DNA from: Penium margaritaceum
Taxonomy: Eukaryota > Streptophyta > Zygnematophyceae > Desmidiales > Peniaceae
Reading direction: 5' to 3'
NCBI GenBank assembly: GCA_023375785.1
Contig: SZWC01003906.1
Location: 14,684 to 78,683, forward strand
Length of the DNA stretch: 64,000 nucleotides
Under the pieces are notes generated by a model. The model was not told where the DNA came from. It made no database searches and saw only the letters and a list, made by a program, of their open reading frames with translations. The translations under genes were made by a program, and so were the position numbers. Of the stretch, positions 46,075-58,708 are shown piece by piece; position 1 is the stretch's first letter, and each line of letters begins with the position of its first letter.

Positions 46075-47450
46075 GTGGTTGCGAGTGGCTGCGAGTGGTT
46101 GGGAGTAGTTGCGAGTGGTTGCGAGTGGCTGCGAGTGGTTGGGAGTGGTTGCGAGTGGTTGCGAGGGGTTTTGTGTGGTTGTGATTGGTTGCAAGTGGTT
46201 GGGAGTGGTTGCAATTGGTTGCCGATGATTGTGAGTGGTTGTGCGTGGTTACGAGTGGTTGCGAGTGGTTGCAAGTGGTTGCGAGTGGTTGCACGTGGTT
46301 AAGAGTGGTTGCGAGTGGTTGCGAGTGGTTACGAGTGGTTGCGAGTGGTTGTAATTCGTTGCATATGGTTGCGAGTGGTTGCAAGTGGTTGAGAGTGGTT
46401 GTGAGTGGATGCTGGTGGTTGCAAGTTGTTGCAATATGTTGCGACTGGTCGGTGTGGTCGACAGTGGTTGCGAATGGTTGCCTGTTGTTGCGAGTTGTTG
46501 CAAGTGGTTGTGAGTGGTTGCAAGTGGTTAGGAGTGGTTGCAAGTGCTTCCGAGTGGTTGCGAGTAGTTGCGATTGGTTGTCTATGGTTGCGAGTGGTTG
46601 TGAGTGGTTACGAGTGGTTGCGAGTTGTTGGGAGTGATTGTGAGTGGTTGCAAGGGGTTGGGAGTGGTTGCGATTGGTTGCAAGTGGTTGTGAGTGGTTT
46701 CGTGTGGTAGTGAATGGTTTTGTGTCGTTGCGAGTGGTTACAAGTAGTTGCGAGTAGTTGCGAGTGGTTGCAAGTTGTTGCGAGTAGTTGCAAGTGGCTA
46801 CGAGTGATTACGAGTGGTTACGAGTGGTTGGGAGTTGTTGTGAGTGGTTGTGAGTAGTTGCAAGTGATTGCGATCAATTGTGAGTGGTTGTCAGCGGTTG
46901 CGAGTGATTGCGTGTGGTTGCGAGTGGTTACAAGTGGTTGCGAGTGGTTACGAGTGGTTGGGAGTGGTCACGAGTGGTTGCGAGTGGTTGCGAGTGGTTG
47001 CGAGTGGTTGAAAGTGGTTGCCAGTGGTTGCAAGTTTCTGGGACTGGTCATGAGTGGTCGCAATTTTTGCAAGTTGTAGCGGGTGGTGGTGAGTGATCGT
47101 GAGTGGTTGCGAGTGGTTGGGAGTCCTTGCGAGAGGTTGCGAGTGGTTGCGAGTGGTTGGAAGAGGTTGGTAGTGGTTGTGAGTAGTTGCGAGTGGTTGC
47201 AAGTGGTTGCAAGTGGTTGCAAGTGGTTGTAAGTGGTTGCGAGTGGTTGTGGGGTGTTACGAGTAGACATGAGTGGTTGCGAGTGGTTGTGAGTGGTTGC
47301 ATGTGGTTACGAGTGGTTTCTTTGGTTGCGAGAGGTTGCATGTGGTTGCAAGTGGTTGTGAGTGGTTGCGCATGGTTAAAAGTGGTTACAACTGGTCACG
47401 AGTGGTTGCAAGTGGTTGCGAGTGGTTGCGAGTGGTTGCAAGTGGTTGTG
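46075..47450 (+). repeat. Segmental duplication A (partner 48,802-50,430)
   Basis: A long ordered set of variant decamers, with markers gaggggttttgtgtgg, gcaatatgttgcgactgg, gtggtcgacagtgg, cttgcgagaggttgcg and ggtttctttggttgcgag, recurs in the same order at 48.8-50.4 kb. The offset is 2,827 bp over its first part and about 2,967 bp later, because copy B gained about 140 bp near 49.74-49.87 kb. Confidence 0.9.
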
Positions 47451-48801
47451 CATGGTTGCGAGTGGTTACGAGTGGTTGCGAGTGGTTGCGAGTGGTTGTG
47501 AGTTGTTGTGAGTTGTTCCGAGTTGTTCCACGTGGTTCCGAGTGGTTGCAAGTGGTTGCGAGTGGTTACGAGTGACTACGAGTGATTGCGAGTGGGTGCG
47601 AGTGGTTGTTAGTGGTTACGGGTGGTTGCGAGTTGTTATGAGTGGTTGCAAGAGGTTGTGAGCGGTTGTGAGTGGTTTTGAATGGTTGTGATTTGTTGTG
47701 AGTGGTTGTGAGTGATTGCGAGTGGTTGCGATAGGTTGCGAGTAGTTGCGAGTTGTTGTGAGTTGTTGCGAGTGGTTGTGATTGGTTACAAGCGGTTGCA
47801 AGTGGTTGCGAGTGATTGCGAGTGGTTGCAAGTAGTTGGGAGTGGTTGCGAGTGATTGCGAGTGGTTGCAACTGATTGCGAGTGGTTGTGAGTGGTTGCG
47901 AGTGGTTGGGTATGGATGTGAGTGGTTGCAAGTGGCTAGGAGTTGTTGTGAGTGGTTGGAAGAGGTTGCTAGTGATTGCGAGAGGTTGCGAGTGGTAGCG
48001 AGTGGTTGCTAGTAGTTGCAAGTGGTTGTGAGTGGTTCCGAATGGTTGCAAGTGGTTAAGAGAGGTTACGAGTGGTTGCGAGTGGTTGCGAGTGGTTGTG
48101 AGTGCTAGCGAGTGGTTGGGAGTGGTTGCAAGTGGTTATGATTGGTTGCCAGTTTTTGCGAGTGGGTGCAAACGGTTGAGAGTGATTTTGAGTGGTCGCG
48201 ATTGGTTGCGAGTGGTTGCGAGTAGTTGCGACTGATAGTTGGTGGTTGCGAGTGGTTTCAAGTGGTTGCGAGTGGTTTTAAGTGGTTGAGAGTGGTTACT
48301 TGTGGGTGTGAGTGGTTGCAAGTGATTCTGAGGGGTTATGAGTAGTTGTGAGTGCTTATGAGTTGTTATGATTGGTTACGAGTGCTTGCGAGTGGTTACG
48401 AGTGGCTGCGAGTGGTTGCAAGTGGTTGCTAGTGGTTGCGAGTTGTTGCGAGTGGTTGCGAGTGGTTGCGACTGGTTGCGAGTGGTTGCGACTGGTTGCG
48501 ACTTGTTGCAACTGGTTGCGAGTGTTTTCGAGTGGTTTTGAGTGGTTGCGAGTGGCTTGTAGTGGTTGCGAGTGGTTGTGAGTAGTTGCAAGTGATTGTG
48601 TGTGGTTGCGAGTGGTTGGGCGAGGTTGCGATTGGTTGCATATGATTGCAAGTGGTTGCAAGTGGTTGAGAGTGGTTGTGGGTGGTTGCGAATGGTTGTG
48701 AGTGGTTGCAAGTTGTTGCGGGTAGTTGCAAGTGGTTTCAAGTGGTTGCGAGTGGTTGCGGGTGGTCACGAGTGGTCGCGAGTGGTTGTGAGTGGTTGTG
48801 A

Positions 48802-50430
48802 GTGGTTGCGAGTGGCTGCGAGTGGTTGGGAGTAGTTGCGAGTGGTTGCGAGTGGCTGCGAGTGGTTGGGAGTGGTTGCGAGTGGTTGCGAGGGGTTTTG
48901 TGTGGTTGCGAGTGGTTGCGAGTGGTTGCGAGTGGTTGCGAGTGGTTGCGAGTGGCTGCGAGTGGTTGGGAGTGGTTGCGAGTGGTTGCGAGGGGTTTTG
49001 TGTGGTTGTGAGTGGTTGCAAGTGGTTGGGAGTGGTTGCAATTGGTTACCGATGATTGTGAGTGGTTGTGCGTGGTTACGAGTGGTTGCGAGTGGTTGCA
49101 AGTGGTTGCGAGTGGTTGCACGTGGTTAAGAGTGGTTGCGAGTAGTTGCGAGTGGTTACGAGTGGTTGCGAGTGGTTGTAATTCGTTGCATATGGTTGTG
49201 AGTGGTTGCGAGTGGTTGAGAGTGGTTGTGAGTGGATGCTGGTGGTTGCAAGTTGTTGCAATATGTTGCGACTGGTCGGTGTGGTCGACAATGGTTGCGA
49301 GTGGTTGCATGTTGTTGCGAGTTGTTGCAAGTGGTTGTGAGTGGTTGCAAGTGGTTAGGAGTGGTTGCAAGTGCTTCCGAGTGGTCGCGAGTAGTTGCGA
49401 TTGGTTGTCTATGGGTGCGAGTGGTTGTGAGTGGTTACGAGTGGTTGCGAGTTGTTGGGAGTGATTGTGAGTGGTTGCAAGGGGTTGGGAGTGGTTGCGA
49501 TTGGTTGCAAGTGGTTGTGAGTGGTTTTGTGTGGTTGTGAGTGGTTTTGTGTCGTTGCGAGTGGTTACAAGTAGTTGCGAGTAGTTGCGAGTGGTTGCAA
49601 GTTGTTACGAGTAGTTGCAAGTGGCTACGAGTGATTACGAGTGGTTACGAGTGGTTGGGAGTTGTTGTGAGTGGTTGTGACTAGTTGCAAGTGATTGCGA
49701 TCGATTGTGAGTGGTTGTCAGCGGTTGCGAGTGATTGCGTGTGGTTGCGAGTGGTTACAAGTGGTTGCGAGTGGTTACGAGTGGTTGGGAGTGGTCACGA
49801 GTGGTTGCGAGTGGTTGCGAGTGGTTGCGAGTGGTTGCGAGTGGTTGCAAGTGGTTGCGAGTGGTTGCGTGTGGTTGCGAGTGGTTACAAGTGGTTGCGA
49901 GTGGTTACGAGTGGTTGGGAGTGGTCACGAGTGGTTGCGAGTGGTTGCGAGTGGTTGCGAGTGGTTGCGAGTGGTTGAAAGTGGTTGCCAGTGGTTGCAA
50001 GTTGCTGGGACTGGTCATGAGTGGTCGCGATTTTTGTGAGTTGTCGCGGGTGGTTGTGAGTGATCGTGAGTGGTTGCGAGTGGTTGGGAGTCCTTGCGAG
50101 AGGTTGCGAGTGGTTGCGAGTGGTTGGAAGAGGTTGGTAGTGGTTGTGAGTAGTTGCGAGTGGTTGCAAGTGGTTGCAAGTGGTTGCAAGTGGTTCTAAG
50201 TGGTTGCGAGTGGTTGTGGGGTGTTGCGAGTGGACATGAGTGGTTGCGAGTGGTTGTGAGTGGTTGCATGTGGTTACGAGTGGTTTCTTTGGTTGCGAGA
50301 GGTTGCAAGTGGTTGCAAGTGGTTGTGAGTGGTTGCGCATGGTTAAAAGTGGTTACAACTGGTCACGAGTGGTTGCAAGTGGTTGCGAGTGGTTGCGAGT
50401 GGTTGCAAGTGGTTGTGAGTGGTTGCGCAT
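48802..50430 (+). repeat. Segmental duplication B (partner 46,075-47,450)
   Basis: It matches copy A with few substitutions but contains internal tandem gains: a repeated block around gaggggttttgtgtgg (about 48,891 and 48,990), about 140 bp near 49.74-49.87 kb, and the amplified 90-bp unit at its right end. Confidence 0.9.
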
Positions 50431-50695
50431 GGTTAAAAGTGGTTACAACTGGTCACGAGTGGTTGCAAGTGGTTGCGAGTGGTTGCGAGTGGTTGCAAGT
50501 GGTTGTGAGTGGTTGCGCATGGTTAAAAGTGGTTACAACTGGTCACGAGTGGTTGCAAGTGGTTGCGAGTGGTTGCGAGTGGTTGCAAGTGGTTGTGAGT
50601 GGTTGCGCATGGTTAAAAGTGGTTACAACTGGTCACGAGTGGTTGCAAGTGGTTGCGAGTGGTTGCGAGTGGTTGCAAGTGGTTGTGAGTGGTTG
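50311..50695 (+). repeat. 90-bp higher-order array, about 4.3 copies
   Basis: Nine decamers including gcgcatggttaaaagtgg and acaactggtcacgag repeat at 50,341, 50,431, 50,521 and 50,611. The same 90 bp occurs once in duplication A (about 47,340-47,450), so the amplification belongs to copy B. Confidence 0.93.
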
Positions 50696-52655
50696 CGAGT
50701 GGTTGTGAGTGGCTGTGAGTGGTTGTGAGTGGTTGCGAGTGGTTGTGAGTTGTTCCGAGTGGTTGCGAGTGGTTGCGAGTGGTTGCGAGTGGTTTCGAGT
50801 GGTTGCAAATGGTTGCTAGTGGTTTTAAGTGGTTGTGAGTGGTTGTGAGTGAATGTGAGTGTTTGCAAGTGGTTGTGAGTGGTTGCGAGTGGTTGTGAGT
50901 GCTTGCGGATGGTTGGGAGTGGTTCGGAGTGGTCGTGAGTGGTTGTGAGTGCTTGCGAGTGATTCCGAGTCATTGCGAGTGGTTGCGGGTTTGTGAGTGA
51001 CTCTAAGTGGTTGCGAGTTGTTGCGAGTCGTTCTGAGTGGTTGTGAGCGGTTGTATAAAGTTTGGAGTGGTTGCAAGTGGTTATGAGTGCCTGCGAGTGG
51101 TTGTGAGTGGTTGTGAGTGGTTGTGTGTGGTTGCGAGTGGTTGCGAATGGTCACGAGTGGTTGCGAGTGGTTGCAATTGGTTACGAGTGGTTTTGTGTGG
51201 TTGCAATTTCTTGCACATGGTTGCGAGTAGTAAGGATTGGTTGCATACGGTTGCGAGTGGTTGCGAGTGGTTACGAGAGGTAGCGAATGGTTGCGAGCAG
51301 TTGAGAGTGGTTGCAAGTGGTTGCAAGTGGTCGTGAATGGTCGCAAGAAGTTACGAGTTGTTGCAAGTGGTTGTGAGTGGTTGCAAGTGGTTTGGAGTGG
51401 TTTTAAGAGGTTATGAGTGGTTTTATGTGGTTACGAGGGCTTGCAAGTGGTTACGAGTAATTGCGATTGGTTGCATATGGTTACAAGTGGTTGCGAGTTG
51501 TTATGAGTGGTTGTGAGTGGTTGCGACTGGCTTCGAGTGGTTGCCAGGGGTTGCGAGTGGTTGCGAGTTTGTTTTGAGTGGTTGCGAGTGCTTGCAAGTG
51601 GTTGCGATTGGTTGTATATGGTTGTGCGTGGCTGCGAGTGCTTTTGAGTGGTTGATAGTGGATGAGAGTGGTTGCGAGTGGTTGCTAATTGTTGCAAGTG
51701 GTTGCGAGTGGTTATGAGTGGTTACAAGTGGTTGCGACTGGTAGCGAGTGATTTTGAGTGGTTGGGAGTGGTTCCAAGAGGTTGCGAGTGGTTTTATGTG
51801 GCAGCGAGTGCTTGCGAGTGGTTGCAAGTGGTTGCGATTGGTTGCATATGGCTGCAAGTGGTTGCGAGTGCTTATGAGTGGTTGCGATTCGTTGCAAGTG
51901 GTTGCAAGTGGTTGCGAGTGGTCGCCACTGGTTGTGAAAGGTTGGGAGTGGTCGCTCGTGGTCGCTAGTGGTCGCGAGTAGTTGCCAGTGGTTGTTAGTG
52001 GTTTTGAGTGCATGCGAGTGGTTGCAAGTGCTTGCGAGTGGGTGCAAGTGGTTTGTGTGGTTGCAAGTGGTTACAAGTGGGTGCAAGTTTTTGTGATTGG
52101 TTATGTATGGTTGTGACTTGTTGCGCGTGGTTACAACTGGATGCATGTGGTCAGGGGTGATTGGGAGTGGTTGCGAGTGGTTGCAAATGGTTTCGAGTGG
52201 TTGCGAGTGGTTTTGTGTGGTTGCGAGTGCTTCTGAGTGGCTGCGAGTGGTTGCGATTGGTTGCATACGATTGCAAGTGGGTGCGATCGGTTAGGAGTGG
52301 TTGCGAGTGGTTGCAAGTGGTTGCGAGTGGTTGCGAGTGGTTGTAGGTGGTTTTTAGTGGTCACGAGTTGTTGTGAATGGTTGCGAGTGGTTGCAAGTGG
52401 TTGTGTTTGGTTGCAAGTGGTTGCGAGGGGTTGCGGGTGGTTGCGAGTGGTTACGAGTGGTTGCGAGTGGTCACGAGGGATTTTGTGTGGTTGTAAGTGG
52501 TTGTGAGTGGTTGTGAGTGGTTGCGAGTGGTTACAAGTTGTTGCGAGTGGTTACGAGGGGTTTTGTGTAGTTGCGAATGGTTGGGATTGGTTACAAGTGG
52601 TTGCAAGTGGCTGCGACTGGTTGCAAGTGGTCGCGCATTGTCCCGAGTGGTCGTG

Positions 52656-52864
52656 AGTGGTTGCGAGTGGTTGTGAGTGGTTGCGAGTGGCTGTGAGTTG
52701 TTGCGAGTGGTTGCTAGTGGTTTTTTTGGGTTGCGAGTGGTTGCGAGTAGTTGCTAGTGGTTGCGAGTGGTTGTGAGTGGTTGCGAGTGGCTGTGAGTTG
52801 TTGCGAGTGGTTGCTAGTGGTTTTTTTGGGTTGCGAGTGGTTGCGAGTAGTTGCTAGTGGTTGC
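52656..52864 (+). repeat. 100-bp local doublet in satellite
   Basis: Ten decamers marked by ggtttttttgggttgc repeat with an offset of 100 bp (52,661 and 52,761). Confidence 0.88.
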
Positions 52865-53820
52865 AATTGGTTATGAGTGCTTGGGAGTGGTTGCGAGTGG
52901 TTGCGAGTGGTTGCAAGTGGTTAGAAGTGGTATCAAGTGGTTACAAGTGGTTACAAGTGGTTTTAAGTGGTTGCAAGTGGCTGTGAAAATTTGCAAGTGA
53001 TTACGAGTGGTTGGGAGCGGTTGCGAGTGGTTGCTAGTGGTTGCAAGTGGTTGCGAGTGGTTGCGAGTGGTTACGAGTGGTTGCGAGTGGTTGCAAGTGG
53101 TTGGGAGTGGTTGCACGTGGTTGGGAGTGGTTGCAAGTTATTACAAGTGCTTACGAGTGGTTGCGAGTCATTTTGAGTAGTTACAAGTGTTTGCAAGTGG
53201 TAATGAGTGGTTGCGAGTGGTTGCGAGTGGTTGAAAGTGGTTGCGAGCGGTTGTGAGAAGTTGCGAGTGGATGTGAGTGGTTGTGAGTAGTTGCCAGTTG
53301 TTAGGAATGGATGTGACTGGTTACAAGTGGTGGCCAGTGGTTGTGAGTAGTTGCGAGTGGTCGTGAGTGGTTTCGAGTGGTTGTGAGTGGTTGGGAGTGG
53401 TTGCGATTGGTTGCAAGTGGTTGCCAGTGGTTGTGAGTGGCTGCGGGTTGTTGCGAGTGGTTGCTAGTGGTTGCGAGTGGTTGTGAGTGGTTGCGAGTGG
53501 TTGCGAATGGTTATGAGTTGTTGCGAGTGGTTGCAAGTGGTTACAAGTGGTTGTGAGTTTTTGCGAGTAGTTGCCAGAAGTTGCGAGTGGATGCGAGTCG
53601 TTGTGAGTGGTTGTGAATCGCTTCGAGTGGCTCTGAGTGGTTACGAGTGGTTGCTAGTGGTTGCGAGTAGTTGGGAGTGGTTGCGAGTGGTTGCGAGTGG
53701 TTACGAGTGGTTGCTAGTTGTTGCGAGTGGTTGCAAGTGGTTGCGAGTGGTTGCGAGTGGTTGCGAGTGGTTGCTAGTGGTTGCGAGTGGTTGCGAGTAG
53801 TTGGGACTGGTTGCGACTGG

Positions 53821-53979
53821 TTGCTAGTGGTTGCGAGTGGTTGCGAGTGGTTGCTAGTGGTTGCAAGTGCTTGCGAGTGGTTGCAAGTGGTTGCGAGTGG
53901 TTGCTAGTGGTTGCGAGTGGTTGCGAGTGGTTGCTAGTGGTTGCAAGTGCTTGCGAGTGGTTGCAAGTGGTTGCGAGTG
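53821..53979 (+). repeat. 80-bp local doublet in satellite
   Basis: Eight decamers rich in ttgctagtgg and including ttgcaagtgc repeat with an offset of 80 bp (53,821 and 53,901). Confidence 0.85.
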
Positions 53980-54240
53980 TTTATGAGTGGTTGTGAGTGG
54001 TTTCCAGTGGTTGTGAGTGGTTTTGTGTGGTTGCGAGTGGTTGGGAGTGGTTGCGACTGGCTGCGTATGGCTGCGAGTAGTTACCAGTGGTTACAAGTGG
54101 CTGCGAGTGGTTGCGAGTGGTTGTGAATTGTTACGAGTGGTTGGGAGTGGTTGCGAGCAGTTGCGAGTGGTTTTGTGTCGTACGAGTGCTTGCAACTGGT
54201 TGCAAGTGGTTGTGGTTTGCTGTATATGGTTACGAGTGGT

Positions 54241-54850
54241 TGCGAGTGGTTATGAGCGGCTGTGAGTTGTTATGAGTGGTTGCGACTGGTTGTGAGTGGT
54301 TGCGACTGGTTGCGACTGGTTGTGAGTTGTTTTGTGTGGTTGCGAGTTTGTGCGAGTGGTTGCAAGTGGTTGTGAGTGGTTGGGAGTGGTTGCCCGTGGT
54401 TGTGAGTGGTTGCGAGTTGATGTGAGTGGCTGCAAGTTGGTTCAAGTGGTTGTGAGTGGTTGCGAGTGGTTACGAGTGGTTACGAGTGGTTGCGAGTGGT
54501 TATGAGCGGCTGTGAGTTGTTATGAGTGGTTGCGACTGGTCGTGAGTGTTTGCGACTGGTTGCGACTGGTTGTGAGGTGTTTTGTGTGGTTGCGAGTTTG
54601 TGCGAGTGGTTGCAAGTGGTTGCGAGTGGTTATGAGCGGCTGTGAGTTGTTATGAGTGGTTGCGACTGGTCGTGAGTGTTTGCGACTGGTTGCGACTGGT
54701 TGTGAGGTGTTTTGTGTGGTTGCGAGTTTGTGCGAGTGGTTGCAAGTGGTTGTGAGTGGTTGGGAGTGGTTGCCCGTGGTTGTGAGTGGTTGCGAGTTGA
54801 TGTGAGTGGCTGCAAGTTGGTTCAAGTGGTTGTGAGTGGTTGCGAGTGGT
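54241..54850 (+). repeat. Three-copy block of about 120 bp in satellite
   Basis: A block marked by tatgagcggc, tgtgagttgttatgag and ttttgtgtggttgcgagttt occurs three times (marker at 54,251, 54,501 and 54,631). A second marker, gttgcccgtgg, occurs in copies one and three. Confidence 0.85.
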
Positions 54851-56272
54851 TGCCAGTCGTTGCGAGTGGTTACGAGTGGTTACGAGTGGTTGCAAGTGGT
54901 TGCAAGGGGTTGCGAGTGGTTTTATGTGGTTGCAAGTGCTTGCGAGTGGTTGCGATTTGTTGCATATAGTTGGGAATGGTTGTGAGTTGTTGCGAGTGGT
55001 TACGAGTGGTTGCGAGTGGTTGCGAGTGGTTATGAGTGGTTGCGAGTGGTTGCCAGTGGTTACGAGTGGTTGCCACTGGTTGCGAGTGGTTTTGTGTGGT
55101 TGTCAGTTGTTGCGAGTGGTTGCGAGTGGTTTTGTGTTGGTTGCGAGTGGTTGCGAGTAGTTGCGAGTGGTTGCGACTGGTTGCATATGGTTGCAAGTGG
55201 TTGTGAGTGCTTGCGAGTGGTTGCGAGTTGTTGTGAGTGGTTGTGAGTGATTGCGAGTGGTTGCAAGTGGTTGCGAGTAGTTGTGAGTGGTTGTGAGTGG
55301 TTGTGAGTGGTTGTGAGTGATAGCGATGGTTGCGAGTGGTTGCGAGTGGTTGCCACTGGTTGCGAGTGGTTGCGAATAGTTGCGAGTGGTTGCAAGTGGT
55401 TGCAAGTGGTTGTGAGTGGTTGCAAGTGATTGCGAGTGGTTGCAAGTTTTTGGAGTCGTTGCGAGTGGTTGCGACTGATGGTAAGTGGTTGCGAGTGGTT
55501 GAGAGTGGTTGTGAGTGGTTATGCGTGGTTGCAAGTGATTGGGAGTAATTGCAAGTGGTTGCAAGTGGTTGCGAGTGGTTGCGAGTGGTTGCAAATGGTT
55601 GTGTGTCGTTGCGAGTGGTTACGAGGGGTTTTGTGTGGTTACGAGTGGTTACGAGTGGTTGCAAGTGCTTGTGAGTGGTTTCGAGTGATAGCAAGTGGTT
55701 GGGAGTGGCTAAGAGAGGTTTTGTGTGGTTCTGAGCAGTTGCGAGTGGGTCTGAGTGGTTACGATTTGTTGTGTATGATTGCGAATGGTTGCAAGTGGTT
55801 ACGAGTAGTTGTGAGTGGTTGCCAGTGGTTGCGAGTTGTTGCAAGTGGTTGCAAGCGCTTGCGAGTGGTTGCGAGTGGTTGCGAATGGTTGCGACTGGTT
55901 GCGAGTGGTCACATGTTGTTGCGAGTGGTCGCAAGTGCTTGCGATTGCTTGCGAGTGGTTGCAAGTGGTTCCGAGTGGTTGCCACTGGTTGCGAGTGAGT
56001 GCGAGTGGTTACGCATCGTTGCGAGCGGTTGCAAGTGGTTGTGAGTGGTTGCTAGGTTTTGCAAGTGATTACGAGTGGTTGCGAGTGGTTACGAGTGGTT
56101 GTGAGTGCTTGAAAGTGGTTGCGAGTGGTTACGAGTGGTTGGGAGTGGTTGCAAGTGGTTGCGAGTGGTTGCGAGTGGTTGCTAGTGGTTGCAAGTGGTT
56201 GTGAGTGATTGTGAGTGGTTATGAGTGGTTGCGAGTGGTTGCGAGTAGTTGCAACTGTTTGCAGGTGGTTGG

Positions 56273-56648
56273 GATTGGTTGCGAGTGGTTGCGAGTGGTC
56301 ACGAGTGGTTGCGGGTGGTTGCAATTGGTTGGGAGTGGTTGTGCATGGTTGCGAGTGGTTGCAAGTCATTGTGAGTGATTGTGAGTGGTTACGAGTCGTT
56401 GCAAGTGGTTGTGAGTAGTTGGAAGTGTTTGCAAGCGGTTGCGAGTGGTTGCGAGTGGCTGCGAGTGGTTGCGAGTGGTTGCGAGTGGTCACGAGTGGTT
56501 GCGGGTGGTTGCAAGTGGTTGGGAGTGGTTGTGCATGGTTGCGAGTGGTTGCAAGTCATTGTGAGTGATTGTGAGTGGTTACGAGTCGTTGCGAGTGGTT
56601 GTGAGTAGTTGGAAGTGTTTGCAAGTGGTTGCGAGTGGTTGCGAGTGG
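56273..56648 (+). repeat. 190-bp local doublet in satellite
   Basis: A block marked by gttgtgcatggttgcgag, gcaagtcattgtgagtg and gttggaagtgtttgc repeats with an offset of 190 bp (56,301 and 56,491). Confidence 0.88.
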
Positions 56649-56790
56649 TTGCAAGTGGTTGCAAGTGGTTACCAGTGGTTGAAAGTGGTTGCAAGAGGTT
56701 GCGAGTTGTTGCAAGTGTTTGCGAGTGATTACGAGTGGTTGTGAGTGGTTGCGAGTGGATGCGAGTGGTCAGGAGTGGTTGCAAGTGGTT

Positions 56791-57893
56791 GCGAGTGGTT
56801 GCGAGTGGTTGCAAGTGGTTTCAAGTGGTTGCAAGTCGTTGGGAGTGGTTGTGAGTGGTTGTGAGTGGTTGCAAGTGGTTGTGAATGGTTGTGAGTGGTT
56901 GCGAGTGGTTGCGAGTGGTTGCAATTAGTTGCGAGTGTATGCAACTGGTTGCGAGTGGTTGCGAGTTGTTGCGAGTGCTTGTGATTTGTTGCAAGCGGTT
57001 GAGGGTGGTTGCGAGTGGTTACAAGTGGTTGCAGGTGGTTGCAAGTTGTATGGAGTGGTTGCGTGTGGTTGCTAGTGGTTGCAAGTCATTGCGAGTGGTT
57101 GCGAGTGGTTGCGAGTGGTTGCGAGTGGTTGTGAGTAGTTAGGAGTGGTTTTGAATGGTTGCGAGTGGTGGTTGCGTGTGGTTACGAGTGTTTGCGAGTG
57201 GTTGTGAGTGGTTGCCACTAGTTGCGAGAAGTTGCGCATGGTTGGGAGTGGTTGTGAGGGGTTGCAAGTTGTTATGGGTGGCTTTGGGTGGTTATGAGGG
57301 GTTGCCAGTGGTTGCGAGTAGTTGCGAGTGGTTGCGAATGGTTGCGAGTGGTTGTGAGTGGTTGCAAGTGGTTTCAAGTGGTTGCAAGTCGTTGGGAGTG
57401 GTTGTGAGTGGTTGCAAGTGGTTGTGAATGGTTGTGAGTGGTTGCGAGTGGTTGCGAGTGGTTGCAATTAGTTGCGAGTGTATGCAACTGGTTGCGAGTG
57501 GTTGCGAGTTGTTGCGAGTGCTCGTGAGTTGTTGCAAGCGGTTGAGGGTGGTTGCGAGTGGTTACAAGTGGTTGCAGGTGGTTGCAAGTTGTAGGGAGTG
57601 GTTGCGTGTGGTTGCTAGTGGTTGCAAGTCATTGCGAGTGGTTGCAAGTGGTTGCGAGTGGTTGTGAGTAGTTAGGAGTGGTTTTGAATGGTTGCGAGTG
57701 GTGGTTGCGTGTGGTTACGAGTGTTTGCGAGTGGTTGTGAGTGGTTGCCACTAGTTGCGAGAAGTTGCGCATGGTTGCGAGTGGTTGTGAGGGGTTGCAA
57801 GTTGTTATGGGTGGCTTTGGGTGGTTATGAGGGGTTGCCAGTGGTTGCGAGTAGTTGCGAGTGGTTGCGAATGGTTGCGAGTGGTTGTGAGTG
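56791..57893 (+). repeat. Tandem duplication of about 550 bp
   Basis: Two adjacent copies (about 56,791-57,343 and 57,344-57,893) share markers gcaattagttgcgagtgtat, gagtggtggttgcgtgtgg, gccactagttgcgagaag and gttatgggtggctttggg. The local offset is 553, 543 and 533 bp along the copies, so whole decamers were gained or lost. The extra three bases relative to the 10-bp register come from the gtggtggtt slip that both copies carry. Confidence 0.9.
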
Positions 57894-58426
57894 GTTGCGA
57901 GTGGTTGCGAGTGGTTGTAAGTGGTTTCGAGTGGTTGCGAGTGGTTGCAAGTGGTTGCGACTGGGTGCGAATGGTTGCTAGTGGTTGCGAGTTGTTGCAA
58001 GTGGTTGCGAGTGGTTATGAGTGGTTGCGAGTGGTTGCGAATGGTTGCCAATGGTTAAAATTGGTTGCAAGTGGTTGAGAGTTCCGAGTGGTTACAAGTC
58101 GTTGCCAGTGGTTTCATGTTGTTGCGAGTGCTTGCGAGTGAGTGGTTACGAGTGGTTACGAGTCGTTGCCAGTGGTTTTATGTGGTTGCAAGTGCTTGCG
58201 AGTGGTTGCGACTGATTGTTAGTGGTTGCGAGTGGTTGCGAGTTGTTGCGTGTGGTTGTGAGTGGTTGCGAGTGGTTTTCAGTGGTTGTGGGTGGTTTTG
58301 TGTGGTTGCGAGTGATTGCGAGTGGTTGCAATTGGGTGTGTATGGATGCCATTCGTTGTCAGTCTTTACAAGTGGTTGCAAGTGGTTGCGAGTGGTTGCG
58401 AGTGGTTGTGAGTAGTTACGCGTAGT

Positions 58427-58708
58427 TGCGTGTGGTTGCAAGCGGTTGCAAGTGGTTTTATTTGGATACGAGTGCTTGCAACTGGTTGCAAGTGGTTGTG
58501 ATTGGTTGTATATGGTTACAGGTGGTTGCGAGTGGTTATGAGTGGTTGCGAGTGGTTGTGAGTGGTTACGAGTGGTTGCGTGTGGTTGCAAGCGGTTGCA
58601 AGTGGTTTTATTTGGATACGAGTGCTTGCAACTGGTTGCAAGTGGTTGTGATTGGTTGTATATGGTTACAGGTGGTTGCGAGTGGTTATGAGTGGTTGCG
58701 AGTGGTTA
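58427..58708 (+). repeat. 150-bp local doublet in satellite
   Basis: Fifteen decamers marked by ggttttatttggatacgag and ggttgtatatggttacagg repeat with an offset of 150 bp (58,431 and 58,581). Confidence 0.9.

Noticed and set aside
44689-46274. Overlapping open frames of 430-520 codons on both strands, as genes
   Set aside because: Several frames are open at once over the same 30-bp array, all with the same short periodic peptide. That is the mark of a simple repeat, not of coding selection.
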